A stretch of 64,000 nucleotides of DNA, taken from positions 186,001 through 250,000 of the forward strand of contig WHUZ01000065.1 of NCBI GenBank assembly GCA_015179045.1, in the 5' to 3' direction. A program made the translations under genes and the position numbers. This DNA comes from Kalaharituber pfeilii (taxonomy: Eukaryota > Ascomycota > Pezizomycetes > Pezizales > Pezizaceae). The notes under the pieces are model-generated. The model was not told the origin of the DNA and searched no databases. It was given only the letters and a program-made list of their open reading frames with translations. Below, one piece after another: positions 43,785 through 56,029 of this stretch (the stretch's first letter is position 1; every line of letters begins with the position of its first letter).

Positions 43785-44560
43785 GCTCAATTTGACAAAT
43801 ATGGTAGGTTTCCCTTGACGGCCCGAGATGTGGCCGAATGAGCCAAATTTGACATATATGGGGGGTCTCTCTTGACAGCACAAGATCCAGCGAAATGAGC
43901 TCAGTTGGACAGGCATGACAGCTCTCTTTTGATGGCATGTGATGCAGTGAAACGAGCTGAATTTGACAGGTATAGCAGGTCTTGCCAAACTGTATGGTAT
44001 GCAGCAAAATGAGTTCAATTTAACAGGTATGACAGGACTCTTCTACAGCGCGAGATACAGCAGAACGAGCGAAATTTCAATGGTATGGCACATCTTTCCC
44101 GCCTGCGCGAGATATAGTAGAATGTGCACAATTTGACGGGTATTCAATAGCACGAGATGCAGCAGAACGAGAGTGAACTTTGACAGGTATGGCAAGTCCA
44201 TTTCACCGCGCGAGATGCAGCAGAATCAGCCGAATTTGACAGGTATGGTAGATCTGTCTTTGACGATGTGAGATGCAGCAGAACAAACCGAATTTGACAG
44301 GTGTGACCGCTCCTCCTCAATGGTGCGAGATACAATAGATTGAGCCGAATTTAACAGGCATGGAAGTCTCCCTCAATGGCACAGGATGAGGAAGTATGTG
44401 GCCAAGTTAGACGGAGACGACAGCTCTCCCCTCGTCAGTCGCAAGGTGAGAGAGAAGGAGTTCAATTTAACAGGTATGACAGTTTTCTTGATGTGACAAG
44501 ATGAGGTAGAATGAGGACAAGTTAACGGTATGAGCGTGTGGCGCGCTGCACCTAATTCCA
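43785..44560. repeat. Minisatellite, about 13-14 diverged units of about 59 bp
   Basis: The core GAATTTGACAGGTATGGCAG, with nearby GCGAGATGCAGCAGAACGAG, recurs at intervals of about 55-63 bp (for example 43790, 43848, 43967, 44028, 44187, 44232, 44291, 44348, 44463). Units are diverged. Two more unit-like stretches occur at about 45055-45115. It abuts the degraded hAT relative. Confidence 0.8.
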
Positions 44561-45129
44561 CTACTCTACGCACTGGGTCCTCTGCTGGGAGGTCGCTGGG
44601 CAAAGGAGGAAGTGAAGGCAGTATCAGGTAGTTGAATGGAGAAGATTACTGAGCATGAGCGAAAGTTATTTGATTGTATAGCAAGTGTAGAAACCAATAT
44701 TAGAAAGACATAACTGTAGAAAGGTTGAAGGTAATGGAAAACGAGTATGAACAGATGAATAAACAGTGAATAGGAAGGATGAAAGATAAAGACGAATATG
44801 AAAGATGAAGAAGGTAGAAAGAATGCACTTCTTCAACCAATTGGTGCAGCATTACCATTTCTAAACATCTCCCATGTCTCTGGACTTACCCTCATCGTGT
44901 GTATGTGACCCAGCATTGCCTATATCGCCATACAACCCTCGCGGCCTGCGGCGTCTGAGCCCAGCGTCAGCGCGGTAATAGTAGCTTAGGTACGGTGCCT
45001 ACTGCAACGGGTACCACAGGACTCTTTCCACAGCGTGAGAGCAGCAGAAGGAGCCGAATTTGACAGGAGCTCAACTTACAGATATGGCAGGTCCCTTCCC
45101 ACGGCGCAAGATGGGCAAATGAGAATGTA

Positions 45130-46500
45130 CTGGAGCGGTACGGCATGATGGGATGATTGAGAGGCACCTATATATAGATCGCGATAGTTATGTCTACTCT
45201 TCATCATCACCCTTGGCTTCCAATTCCTCCAGTCTCTTATATACTCTTGCCACCATTCCAGCCATATTAATGAAATCCTTTCACACCTTCTTAATCTCCT
45301 TATTTCTGTTAATATCATTACTTACATAGCATTACGGGTGGGAGTAGAGGGCCGGAACGGGGTTAGCGCATATGGAAGGGAATATGCACCGCACTCCGAG
45401 CAATATTACCATGGTAAGATATTAAGTTAATGGGGACTTATGGAGTGTTTACGGGCTGTAATGAGGGGTTTGCTATCCGTAGATTCTACAAATATTAGTA
45501 TTGTACTCTACAAAATATATACTAGATATTAAAAGTAACCTTCTGAAACTGCATTTGGTACTAGAGCAACTTGGATACAGGGGTCGGGTCACGTGATATT
45601 ATAAACAACAGTAATAATATACTGACATGAATAAATGTAGTGATAGGAGGTTGTGGAACCGAAGAGTATGGTCACTTAATGCTGACTTTACGGGGCTGCA
45701 ATGCTCCACTGCTTACCTAATTTACTACGGCTACACCTACATCTCACCCTCGCTAACCTCGCACCTACACTCGCGGTCGCGAGGTGGCCACATGCTAGTA
45801 GGTACCATACGTTTGCAAGGAATTGCGAAATTGTTAGGAACCCAAAAAGTTAGTCATACCTACGTCTTCCCATTAGCTGCGAGTTGTGATGGCATTCAAA
45901 ATGTTCGCGGCGACTAACATAGATGGTAGAATTCGTAAATTCGTAAATGGACACGTCAACAAAACCCTTGTTATCATTCGTTATCCTTATTAAAAAAAAA
46001 AACTCCGATAATCATGAGGAATTTCAACCCCCTACAAGTCCCTAAGCGATCATTAGATGTTAAGGCATGGCTACCGTGCGCAGGCATAGTTGTGTATGAA
46101 TTCCTTAACGCTAGTGTTCAAACAAGTGTGGTAGGTTGTGGTATCCCAGGACTCACCTGCACGTTCAGCACTACGGTAATCTATTACATACCCCCCTGCA
46201 AGGGTTTGGTGACTAGACCTGGTACAATGCGAGGTTTTAGGGTAATTGCACTTTCTAAGGAGGCAGTTGCATGCTGGAAAGGCAATACAAAGTGCAGTGC
46301 AGCACCTGGAAATGGGCAATGACGACGTGCATAACATAGTACAGAGGGGCGGAGTGCCAGTAAAAACTTGTATAACCGTGGTTTTTGGGGACCGCGCTAT
46401 GCCAGCTCTACGCAGAACAAGGGTATAAGTATATGGCCTTCCTGCAACCATACTTGATATCCCATCTTTTACAATTATAATATTGGTCATCTCTACGTAC
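45130..46500. other. Gene-free stretch
   Basis: Short frames only. 46190-46260 shares words with the region upstream of copy D. Nothing else recognised. Confidence 0.4.
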
Positions 46501-46554
46501 ATCACAAATATTCTTTCCCCGCGCACTGCATCTTCCATCAAGCTGAGTATTGCT

Positions 46555-48645
46555 ATGGCAGAAAGAAACGAGCGGTATCCTTGGCAACGGTATAAAAATG
46601 AAATAAAGCGACTGTATGTTTGCTGGCCAGGTTTAATGCTCCCCTTCTCATCTCGAGCGACATGTCTTAAGAATTAAATGTGTAGAGAATACTCTACATG
46701 GCCAGTGGCTCAGACCCATCTGTTGGAAGATTAGCTGACTATATCATGCAGTTACATTGATGAAAGTTATACCTTAGAGCAATTGCAAGATTATTTCAGA
46801 AGCAAGGATTCTACATTTACTCCCAGGTTTGAACAACTCATTCTGCATGTAAGTTGGTAATATGTGCACTGATGTAGTACTACAAGTGAACGAGCTTTTA
46901 AGCTTCATTTGAAGTCATGGGGTTTCCAAAAATACAAGCAAAAAACCCAAGCAGCTACCGGAAAACCAATTCAGCCAATATGCTCAACACCGCTTGATGA
47001 TATGGGCCTAGCTCATGCACCTGCACTTCCTGATCCTGCAGCAGTACCTACTTCATCAACCCGAAGCTGCACAATCCAGTTGAATACACCAGTCAACAAA
47101 GATCAACCAGAATCAGAGCCAACTCTTGATCTAGCCGAGCATGCCCTATGTTATGTTGAGTTGCTAAATGCAGCAGGGCAGCATGGCCGTAGGGTTATCC
47201 TTGATGGAAGTGGTATACCGGAAGCATTAAAAAATGTGGAGAGGCTGGAAGCAGACCCGGGCCATGCTGTGTGGCAACAGTACTTGAAACAAGAGCCTAC
47301 ATTGTCCCCGCAAGAAATGTTGATCTTTAAGGATTGCTTTAGACTTTACAGATATGGTGACAGCACTCATTACAACCGCTTTACTCCCTTTATGAGAAAA
47401 TGCCGCTGGTTAATAGCAATGCATGATAGAGCAGAGCAGTATCGAGAGGACTCACTGGAGTTGTGTCATAAGCAGCATGCACTTATACTTTCCACACTCT
47501 CGACAACACTACATGTTCGAATATTCAGTTATCAGTTTCCTCGACTGATAGGTGTCCTCTCCAGTGCTGCTCAGCTTGATAAAAACTCAGAAAGTCAACA
47601 GCTAAAAGTGATGGACCAATTTCTCAAAACTGTTAAAACGTGGAGGTATGTCCATGACCACATTTAATATTGATGAGGAAGGTTTGAAATTTAGTATCCT
47701 TAGAAGGGTATACACTGATGTGTGGAATGTGGATTGGAAACAGCTATACTGTAGCATCCATACTTGCAGATGTGCCTGATGATGCTAGTCCTTTAAACCA
47801 TATCCAAGCCTATATGGACCGCGTGGATTCTTCTGCATTCGAAAACCAAGGGACACTCTTACAGTCCATGGAGCAAATTAGGGTTATGATTCAGTACCAT
47901 TTTCCCAATTTTACAGACAAAAAACTTTAGGCCATCCCTAAAGAGCGCTGTTTCGTTTATCTCTGATATACGAGCTACAGAGTTCCCTGGTCTAATTGGC
48001 CTATACTTTCACCATTGCTTCCTGGGATGGATGGGCATGCTAATAGAATCCTGCGACGAGTATCAAAGTGCTGAAATTCACCTGTGCAATGTTATTCATT
48101 GGCTATTCGCTGAAAGAGTTCTCACACTACATGATGAGTTTGTTAGAACGAGGCGAGCAGCATCTGATATTGTTACCCAGGACAAATGCCCTGCCATGGC
48201 GAACAGCTACAAGCGGGGTCACGTGAAGAAGAAAAAAAAAAAAAAAAAAAAACCCAGGACAAATGGAAGAGGCTTCACTCAGACCTCATATATTTCACTC
48301 ATGACCGTAAATCTCTAGCCTGGATTAGTAAGGTGGAAAGGCCAGGGAACAAAAGTTACTGTGGTTCTTGCCGGGGCTGGTGCAATCTGAAGAAGCAATT
48401 TATCGTCATGTATGAATTCAAAATCTTCGCCAGCTGCAGGGAAAGGAAGATTTACATAAGTGGCGTGTCAATATCACAAACAGCCTCACTTTCAGAGCAT
48501 TGGTGCCAGTGCTGCATGCATGAAATTCCCCCAGACAAACTCTGCGGCCGCAAATTCGGCCCATGCTGCAAGGGTCACATGGGTCCGCCGGTATCCACGA
48601 CATCGTACTATGATTCAGCCTCATCCGAGTCAGACGGCAGCTGAA
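46555..48645 (+). pseudogene. Clr5-family copy E, probably inactivated
   Basis: The first three exons are intact and match copy D exactly in length and phase: 46555-46613, 46752-46826 and 46887-47645. They encode RYPWQRYKNEIKR, then YIDESYTLEQLQDYF, then ERAFKLHLKSWGFQKYKQ. After the third intron the frame needs a shift near 47768. Another shift occurs at about 47925, where the copy D frame (FRPSRKS) is lost. A 63-bp LINE tail interrupts the gene at 48189. The Cys/His cluster (HWCQCCMHE...CGRKFGPCCKGHMG) survives at about 48500-48585. Confidence 0.75.
48189..48251 (+). mobile_element. Type I LINE-tail micro-insertion in Clr5 copy E (63 bp)
   Basis: CCCTGCCATGGCGAACAGC, then AAGCGGGGTCACGTGAAG and an A-rich run. 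Flanked by the perfect 14-bp repeat ACCCAGGACAAATG (48175-48188 and 48252-48265). Net gain is 77 bp, which shifts the frame. Confidence 0.92.
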
Positions 48646-48869
48646 CTCAATCCAGGGAGAAGTCCAGATCACCAAGATTTACGAAGGAAACTAAGCATGC
48701 TATTCAGGACCTTCATATGTTTCCTGCTAAATTTTCGATTTCACTTCATCGCCTTCCAATTCCCCTCATTTCTTCGCATTATTTTCTTTTTTGAACTTCC
48801 TTCAAGTTTTGCTTGTTCAATTTTCCACTGCGGAATCGCTATGGTGGGCTTTTCGACGAAGAGGCAGGT

Positions 48870-50330
48870 ATGGGCACGGCAAGAGGGAGGAGTTGGGGGG
48901 TTGCGGGTAGAAGTAACTCCGTTTTTTTTTTTTTTTCAAGTCTGATTATTGCCCAATGTATTTCTTGAATCAATTGATTATCCTCATGCAAGCGTGTTTC
49001 GAATTTCGAATTCAACTTTTTTGCTTACAGCAACTTGATATTTATAGTTACTTCTTAGACTGCTATGGGCCAGAGTGCCCTGATACTACGGCTGCATTTG
49101 CAGTATAGTGGTCTCAGGTGATGTCATGGAGGACGAGGCTAGATCAAGAGTTTTTTAAGAGATCTCATCAATGAGCATCCTGGATTAGGAGAATGGATTG
49201 AGCTCTTCATATTTGTTCACATTACATTTTTTCTTTTTCTTTTTCTTTTTTTTTTTTTTACCCTCCTTACTCCGCGGAATATAGTAAAACCCCATTACCC
49301 CCACCCTCTCTCCTTCTATGAAAATGTAGTTTCACAAACCCCACCCTAAGCAACCAATGCTACACGAATAACTGACCAATGTCTGCTCACGGATCTGCAG
49401 ACCTCATGTATTAGCTACTAAAGTGGGAGGGTATGCAAGGGCTGCTTTTTTCACGGTGAAGATGTATAGAGATACCGTTAAGTCTATTGATCTAAGAGCC
49501 GCAAGAACAGCAGGTTTATATACATGAGACAGCATAGCACAACGTGACTTGGGGACCATAACTGAATAGGGAAGTGTATCATATCAGGAAGGTGAAAAAG
49601 TCACGGAGTTCATGGCTTGCAAAGTAAACGCCGTGGCACAGAGTGGGCGCAATGGCTTGATTCATATACTCTCTAGTAACGACACTGAATGCATATGAGT
49701 GGAAGAGATGAAATGAAAAGATAGAAGTGAAATGATAGCGACGACTGGCAACGGATGTAATGTTCCGACACTAGCAAAATGCTGTGTCAACAGTGCTGCA
49801 GGCGACTGGTGAGCTACGGCCAACTGGGCCCTGCTATTATCAGTTGCTTCCCAATTATGACTTACAGTATATATGTATCCAGGACTGCACCTCAGATTAG
49901 CATCATTACCGAGGTTCGAATTTCCCGCAATCAACTGACTGAGAGTCGATATAGAGTTCCTTGAACATATTTGAGTTCCAGTTGACTTCCATAAGCATGC
50001 AGTAACATTCCTACACAGAGCTTCGGACTTCAAGTCCGACTTTGTCCATGACAATGTTCCTTGACAACGTTCCTTATTCATTTCCGGGAGGAAGCTTGTT
50101 ATCCCGCCTGCTAACTGAAAAGGCATTTGATTACCGCTATTTTATAAAAAGTGATAAAGAAGGAGAATAAAAATTATTTAAGTGCGCCTTGCTACATTCA
50201 AAGCTCCGGAGATTTATAAATGTCATGTGCCTCTCTGGCTGATTGAGACCTTGCAGGAAGCAGGCACATGGGGAGGGGCGGTTACATTCGTGGGGGCTGT
50301 GAACCGTGAGTTTGTACCGTATTCATGCTG
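48870..50330. other. Gene-free stretch
   Basis: 48960-49210 is the duplicated 3' flank of the Clr5 family. Beyond it there is a pyrimidine-rich tract (about 49228-49260) and no supported gene. Confidence 0.4.
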
Positions 50331-50336
50331 CACCGA

Positions 50337-50394
50337 ACCTCGCAAAGCCCACAGGGCGGCATGCGAGTAATGATATTAAAAAAAAAAAAAAAAT
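50337..50394 (+). mobile_element. Type II LINE-tail micro-insertion (58 bp)
   Basis: ACCTCGCAAAGCCCACAGGG, then CGGCATGCGAGTAATGATATT and an A run. Flanked by the 11-bp repeat TGCTGCACCGA (50326-50336 and 50395-50405). Confidence 0.9.
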
Positions 50395-51050
50395 TGCTGC
50401 ACCGAGCAGCATTGACATTACAGGAAAATAAGATATAAGTAGATCTTAATGCGGTAATCAGTACTCCCATCCATGTATCAAAAACCAAGTCCTTGTAAAA
50501 CCTGTTCCATAATGTTGTCACATTGATTCCATGCTAGCGCCGACCTTACCTAACTTAACTCAGCCTTCCATTTCCCATTTATATGGTGTAATCAAGACTT
50601 CGGTTACAGTTTCAGGTGTTCCGTTCTATTCATCACTGCTAGCGATTCACCAAACGTTGGAAGTATCCACCACTGTCGCGTTGCTACGTCGCTGGTTCAT
50701 CAAGGATTCAGCACTGTGGGGCATTGGAGACCATTTTCCTGAAACTCCGCTTAGTCAGCGTCTGGTTACGAGACTATGGTGATGTGCATCAATATATGGA
50801 CTTAACCTTGACGAATAATTGTATTACCCAACCACATCTGATTGGAAATTAAAGATCGAAAATACGCACTATTTCACCTGCTCTACAAACCTTCGACGTC
50901 CAATTTAAAAAATATTTAGTCAGTGCTGAGAAATTCTAAATTGAAAAATTTCAACTTTGTATGAGACGCCCTCTTAATGTAACATGCCAAGATAGCCAAG
51001 ATTATCCAATTAGTACTAGTGTAGAAAAAAATTACTATATATAGAAATAT

Positions 51051-52072
51051 TTAGTTAACTCTGCGATGACTTTTATATACACGTTCAGTAAAGCCTCGCT
51101 GATAATTTTGTCCAACTGGTATTATCTCTTTTTTGTTTTTTAACTTCCTCCGTAGGTCTCGAATTCCAGCCAGAAGTATTTCTGTTCGCATTTCTATCTC
51201 AGACTTAGGCTCCGGAACGACGCCGACATTCAGAGATGAAGATACTTTACTGGAAGCTAGCAAGGTATTCGATGGAGTTTTTTTTTTTTTTTTTTTTTAT
51301 TTCACGTAACCCCGCTTGCAGCTGTTCGCCATGGCAGGGTCCCTGGACCGAAGTCCTTCTGGCCCGGAGACAGGCACCTGTGCAACTACATACAAAATCG
51401 CCCCCTGTAAAAACACACAACGATACTATGACTTCGGTGATGTGGAGGAACACAAAGCGAAAGCCCAATCCCCCAAGAGAACAATTAAGCACGAATACTC
51501 AAATATCCCCCCAGAGAATCAAGCAGTCATATCCATCTCCTCCACATCCCTCCCCTTCCCCTTTCCGTCCACCTTTGTTATTCTGTCCCAGTCATACAAG
51601 CACGAGTGGTACCATTTGCCTGATAACCGTACCTTCGCTGGTGTTTGACTATCTGCGATGGAGTAAAGTAAGCTGTTAATGGACGGCATCCAGTAGCTGA
51701 GTGCTGCAACTCTTGTTGAGCTTTCTTATGTCTCCATAATGTTTGGCGACAGACCTGTGCACCACGTTGGTATTTGAACTCAATAGTTGAGAAGTCCACA
51801 TCTATTATATTTTTCATCAACTCCTTATGAACATCTATTGTCATGCTCAAGTCTTGAATCTCTTGCTCATCATCTTGTTCCTCCTCTTCTTGATCCCACT
51901 CAGACTCGTCTATTAAAGACTCTTCGCTTTCGCTATATACAATGGGGGTATCCACCTCCACAATAGAGGTATCCACTTCCACCGTGACTGCCGGCACCAG
52001 TGCTTTCCTTTTCTGCTTCCTAGCAGCAGAGGCAAGCAAACAAGCTCTTCTTTTCTTACTGGGACGGGCCAT
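51051..52072 (-). pseudogene. Unrecognised protein of the TIR element, split by retro-insertion
   Basis: The N-terminal part has a basic start (Lys/Arg-rich), then a very acidic segment (EEEEQDDEQE), then a helical QTLWRHKKAQQ motif and GCRPLTAYFTPS. After the insertion the frame continues as NTLLASSKV...EPKSEIEMR...RDLRRKLKNKKE and ends at 51051. No catalytic residues of a known transposase could be identified. Decayed homologues lie at about 35760-36000 and 54690-54950. Confidence 0.6.
51279..51655 (-). mobile_element. HAL1-like element 3' fragment (377 bp), type I tail
   Basis: Poly(T), then the reversed type I hairpin, 3'UTR and ORF1 C-terminus, nearly identical to 30840-31213. Flanked by the 9-bp repeat CGATGGAGT (51270-51278 and 51656-51664). 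It interrupts the TIR-element protein. Confidence 0.88.
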
Positions 52073-52429
52073 GGTAATGAGTTCGCAGTGTTGCTTGAAA
52101 TTGTCACTTGATGCTGCTGATGAATGGGACTGGTAAGGCAATGTGTATGAAGAACCAGCTTGTCGCTGCATTGTTAATTAATTTTTTCTGTAGGAAAAAA
52201 GCGATAAATTAGAATATACTCACTCTTAGGGTCTTCACTCAAGTTGTCTGATGTCAAAAATCCGCTTCGTTGTAGTGTTATGTGATGCTGAATCTGCTCA
52301 GATTGATGGGCCTCAGGGGCGAGCGGGCGCGAGGGGCGCGAGGGGCCAGCAATTTTTTACCTATTAGTCAGCAAGCCAGCAAATGTAACAGCAGGTCCCT
52401 TATTGATGCACATCACCATAGGGCATTGG

Positions 52430-53775
52430 TTGATTTACTCCTATGTAGTCCTGTTGGACTACTGTAGGACACTGCATGGCTGATGTGTATGAGCTAAGCA
52501 ACATGACTCCGACCGATCTACCAGGGAAACTGTGGGCAAGCATGTAACATCGATAATCATACAGATGGTATTCAGTTTTCTCTTCTCCCCTGGAAAATGA
52601 AGAAATCATGAAATTGGAATCCTCCAGATGGGTTGATCATTTCCGATTGCCTGCAGAGAACTTTCTAATTTTTTCCAGTCTGAAGGCTATGTAGAAATTT
52701 CGCTCTTTCTCTAGTTCCAGTGCTCGAAGAGTTCAGGTGACTTACTGTAGCTACACCTAATTTAGCTTAGACCAAGAACGGATGCATGACCTAAAATCTG
52801 AACCGAATACAAGGTACCGGTTTCTTGTTCCCTGTGTCGATTTTTTGTCGATATCTGGAAGGGGGATTTCAATTGTCGGGAATATTTGTCCGTAAGAAAA
52901 TGAATTGAAGCAAGTGTTAAAATTTTTTTAGAATACCGCCATAATATTAGTACTTCTCAAAATTTTATTTCCGAGCATATTGAATCACTTTCTGGTAGTA
53001 AGAGAATGACCTCCAAAAAAATCACATCATCAATTGACTTCAAAGTACTAGTACAATTTTCCCTTGCTATGGTTGCGGACGCCTTTAATCAACACATTTT
53101 GATCCGAAATTTCAAAACCCGATAAGAACACAACAAAAATCCTAAAAATGTCAAACTGCATATAGATATGAACAGAATTGAGTAAAGAATCAATCTATAT
53201 TGCGTTTTTAATTTTGCAAATTTTTGTAAAAAAGTTATCGAAAGTTAAAGAAAAGCAAATTTTGGTGGGAGACCCCTAACTGAGTTACATACTACTAGTA
53301 CAAATTAGGTAAGATTATGTATTAGTAAGCAGGAACTTTTCTTAAAAGGGCTAAGTCTAAAGTACATGAGGCATGAGAACAAAGCACATGTAATTATCAT
53401 GTGCTTTTTATTCACCACTTGCCGCTGACTTTTATATATACATTCCTGAGATTGTTTAATTTCATAGGTATATCCATTGAAGTATGCATTAAGAAGTTGC
53501 ATGCAGTGCTCATAATAGTGAAAATAGAAGCAGTACCTTTACAGATTGTAAAGCAGCAGGTACAGTACCTCGTAAATCTTCAAAGTTATATTGACTGTTC
53601 TCACGAGCATAGTATTTTGCTGCACACCAAAATCAATAAAATTCAACTCACAATGAAACTTTGGATAAAAGATTATAAACTGGTTTGCTGCTTCTAATTC
53701 TGTACACTAGAAGCGAAGTGCAAGAGGCATGTATTCTGCACAGTAGAGGTATTCCGGAGGGGGGATCAAAGAGCG

Positions 53776-53806
<31 letters not shown>

Positions 53807-54400
53807 TGTATTAGTAAGCGAAATGAAGTGTTACATAGTGTTGATTAAAGCCGTCCGCAACCATATGCATAACCCGGACGCACTAAGAATACCGGACTGG
53901 ACCAGGCACTTACCCCCTGTCTCCATACAAATAATATTTGCTATACCGGATACACTAACACTGATACAGTACGTCCAATCTTGGCTACCCCACATTGCAT
54001 TCACCTTGCAGATGCTTACTAAACTTAACATTACATAATTAAATTAGGCTGTCCACTTCCCAATATCATATTACATTATTTTTGCTGCCCAACCCTACTC
54101 TATTCTGCCAAGCATTTTATTCTATAACGGAACCTTGCTATACCGGACGAAAAAGGCCGGTTTTTATATAGCAAGGGAAAACTGTATATAGAGAGGTCAA
54201 GGTACATAAGAGAACCTATTCCGCGTTGTTAACCGACCGTTTCACAAACTGTTGCACCAATAGGTAGAACTACCAGTGACCGCGGGTAGTACCGTCGGGA
54301 TACGCATATACGATTATCCTGGCGTGCGGGGTTTAGGTTGCTTCGCAAGCTGCTTATTACCAGTGTCTTGGGACCCGTGGAAGTGCGTCTGGCGTATGAT
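52430..54400. other. Gene-free AT-rich stretch with poly(A) and a mariner-like end
   Basis: No supported gene. A 30-nt A run at about 53776-53804 may mark another retrocopy whose body I cannot delimit. At 54128-54187, CTTGCTATACCGGACG and, reversed, CAGTTTTCCCTTGCTATATA resemble the ends of the MITE at 3480, so a mariner-like remnant probably ends near 54187. Confidence 0.4.
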
Positions 54401-54403
54401 ATC

Positions 54404-55784
54404 GTGATGTGCATCAACAAGGGACCAGTTGTTACATTCGCCCGCTTGCTGACTAATATGACAAAAATTGTCTTGTTCCCCTTGTTCTGTTGTCGCCTGC
54501 TCGCCCCTGAGCCCACAACTTCGCAAATTCAGTACCACATATCCCTATAACGAACCTGTTTTTTGACATCGGACAACTTGAGCGAAGTTCCTAAGAGTGA
54601 GCATATTCTATTTACTTGTTCTCTATGGAGAGGCTAGTTCTATAGAACATGTTGGCCTCATCTATGCCAAATGCCTCGTCCTACTAAGTGAAGAAGAGCT
54701 TGCCTGCGCACTGCTGCTAGCAGGAAGTAAAAAATATCAGTTACGGTGGAAGTGGATACTTCCATTGTATTTAGTAAAAGTGAAGAATCTTTGGAAGATA
54801 AATTTGAGTCAGATCAAGAAGAGGAACAACGTGATGCACAGGAGATTCATGATTTGAGCATGGCAACAAATGTTTATCAGGAGTTGATGAAAATATAATA
54901 GATATGGACTTTTCTGCTATTGAGCTCAGATATCAACATGGTCTACAGGTCTGTCACATATTTCTGATATCATCATTAATCGCTTTTTTTTATAGATGTT
55001 TGCGTACTATGGAAGCATATCTCTAGATGGTACGCAAGCAATTAAGTTGTAACGGACCGACCTCACGGGGCGATTAACCGGCGCTGAGTCGCAGATCGAG
55101 TCAGGCGGGTCACGCAGTGCTCACAAGTTTGAGCAGGACGCTGCTTGTAGAGGAAAGAGTATGGTCAGGAGAGTATATGTTTTATTGCTTGAGGGACCTA
55201 GGCTACGGGGTGGAAAAGAGTCTTTATATACAGGAAAGTGCAACACAGAAACAGAGAGATATAGAAGGGCTTCCTTAAGCGCCGTGCCTTCAGCAGGATT
55301 GCTGTTATCCAAAAAGCGTAATTCCTTAAGCGCCGACAATTCTGTTATCCAAAAAACGTAATTCCTTAAGCGCCGACAATTCTGTTATCCAAAACTGTGC
55401 TAGTGGGAGATTCCTTGAACCCGGTCGACCTTAGTACAGTTTTTAGTACAGTTCAGGGTAACCGATTGTGATCCGTGACATAAGTAGATCATCTCCTTAT
55501 TTAGTTAGAATCTTACTTACACTAGTACTAATTCGAAATTCTTGGCTATTTTGGCGTATTACATTTCAAGGGCTTCTCATACAAAGTATAAGGTTTTCAA
55601 AACCCTATAACTCAACAACGCCTTCATATTTTTTAAATCGGATACCATCAAGTTGTAGAGCAGACGAAATAGTGCTTATCTATGGGGTTTACACTTCAAT
55701 CAGATCTGGTTAGGTGACAAGGAAGAGTCTCAACTTTAAGCCCATAATTTCGGCTGACACGGGTCCCTTATTGATGCACATCAC
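54404..55784 (+). mobile_element. TIR element copy 3, split by a solo LTR
   Basis: Left end GTGATGTGCATCAACAAGGG (54404) and right end CCCTTATTGATGCACATCAC (to 55784). Sequence before 55000 and after 55486 is collinear with copy 1 (35493-36408). Removing the LTR and one target copy leaves about 943 bp, close to copy 1. Confidence 0.8.
55048..55480. mobile_element. Solo LTR, 433 bp, with 5-bp target duplication
   Basis: Starts TGTAACGGACCGACC and ends GATCCGTGACA (TG...CA ends), flanked by TAAGT at 55043-55047 and 55481-55485. The host TIR element resumes immediately, matching copy 1. Inside are two tandem copies of a unit of about 47 bp (GTAATTCCTTAAGCGCCGAC...) at about 55318-55410. No internal retroelement sequence, so it is a recombination product of an LTR retrotransposon. 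Confidence 0.85.
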
Positions 55785-55940
55785 CCATACAGACTTGCCG
55801 CGCTCGCCTACCGTGCCAAACCACCACGCCTTACGACATTTCGTCCATGTCGCGCAACCCGTGATCCGCACCTGTGCAATTCGAAAGTTTCATAGCAGGA
55901 TATGGAAGCAGCTCGGTAAGTACGAGGGCAACCATATGGG

Positions 55941-56004
55941 TTTTTTTTTTTTTTTTTTTTTTCTCTTAATATCACATAACGCCCTGTTTGCCATGGCCAT
56001 GGCA
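55941..56004 (-). mobile_element. Type I LINE-tail micro-insertion (64 bp)
   Basis: T run, then the reversed type I hairpin in diverged form (CACATAACGCCCTGTTTGCC...ATGGCA). Flanked by 15-bp repeats GGGCAACCATATGGG and GGGCAACCGTATGGG (55926-55940 and 56005-56019; one mismatch). Confidence 0.85.
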
Positions 56005-56029
56005 GGGCAACCGTATGGGATTAACAGGT

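Larger units (their letters stand above)
50774..52421 (-). mobile_element. TIR element copy 2, coding, interrupted by a LINE tail
   Basis: Ends CTATGGTGATGTGCATCAAT (50774) and ATTGATGCACATCACCATAG (to 52421) are 20-bp inverted repeats. The minus-strand frame starts at 52072 (MARPSKKRRACLLASAARKQ), continues through an acidic stretch (about 51950-51850) and a QTLWRHKKAQQELQH...RPLTAYF motif, is broken by the insertion at 51279-51655, and resumes at 51263-51051. The protein family is not recognised; it may be the element's own protein. This is the best-preserved copy of three. Confidence 0.75.

Noticed and set aside
43153..43790. 8-bp duplication around the second hAT copy
   Set aside because: The flank GAATTATA before 43153 is not repeated after the CACTG near 43781, so a full element could not be delimited.
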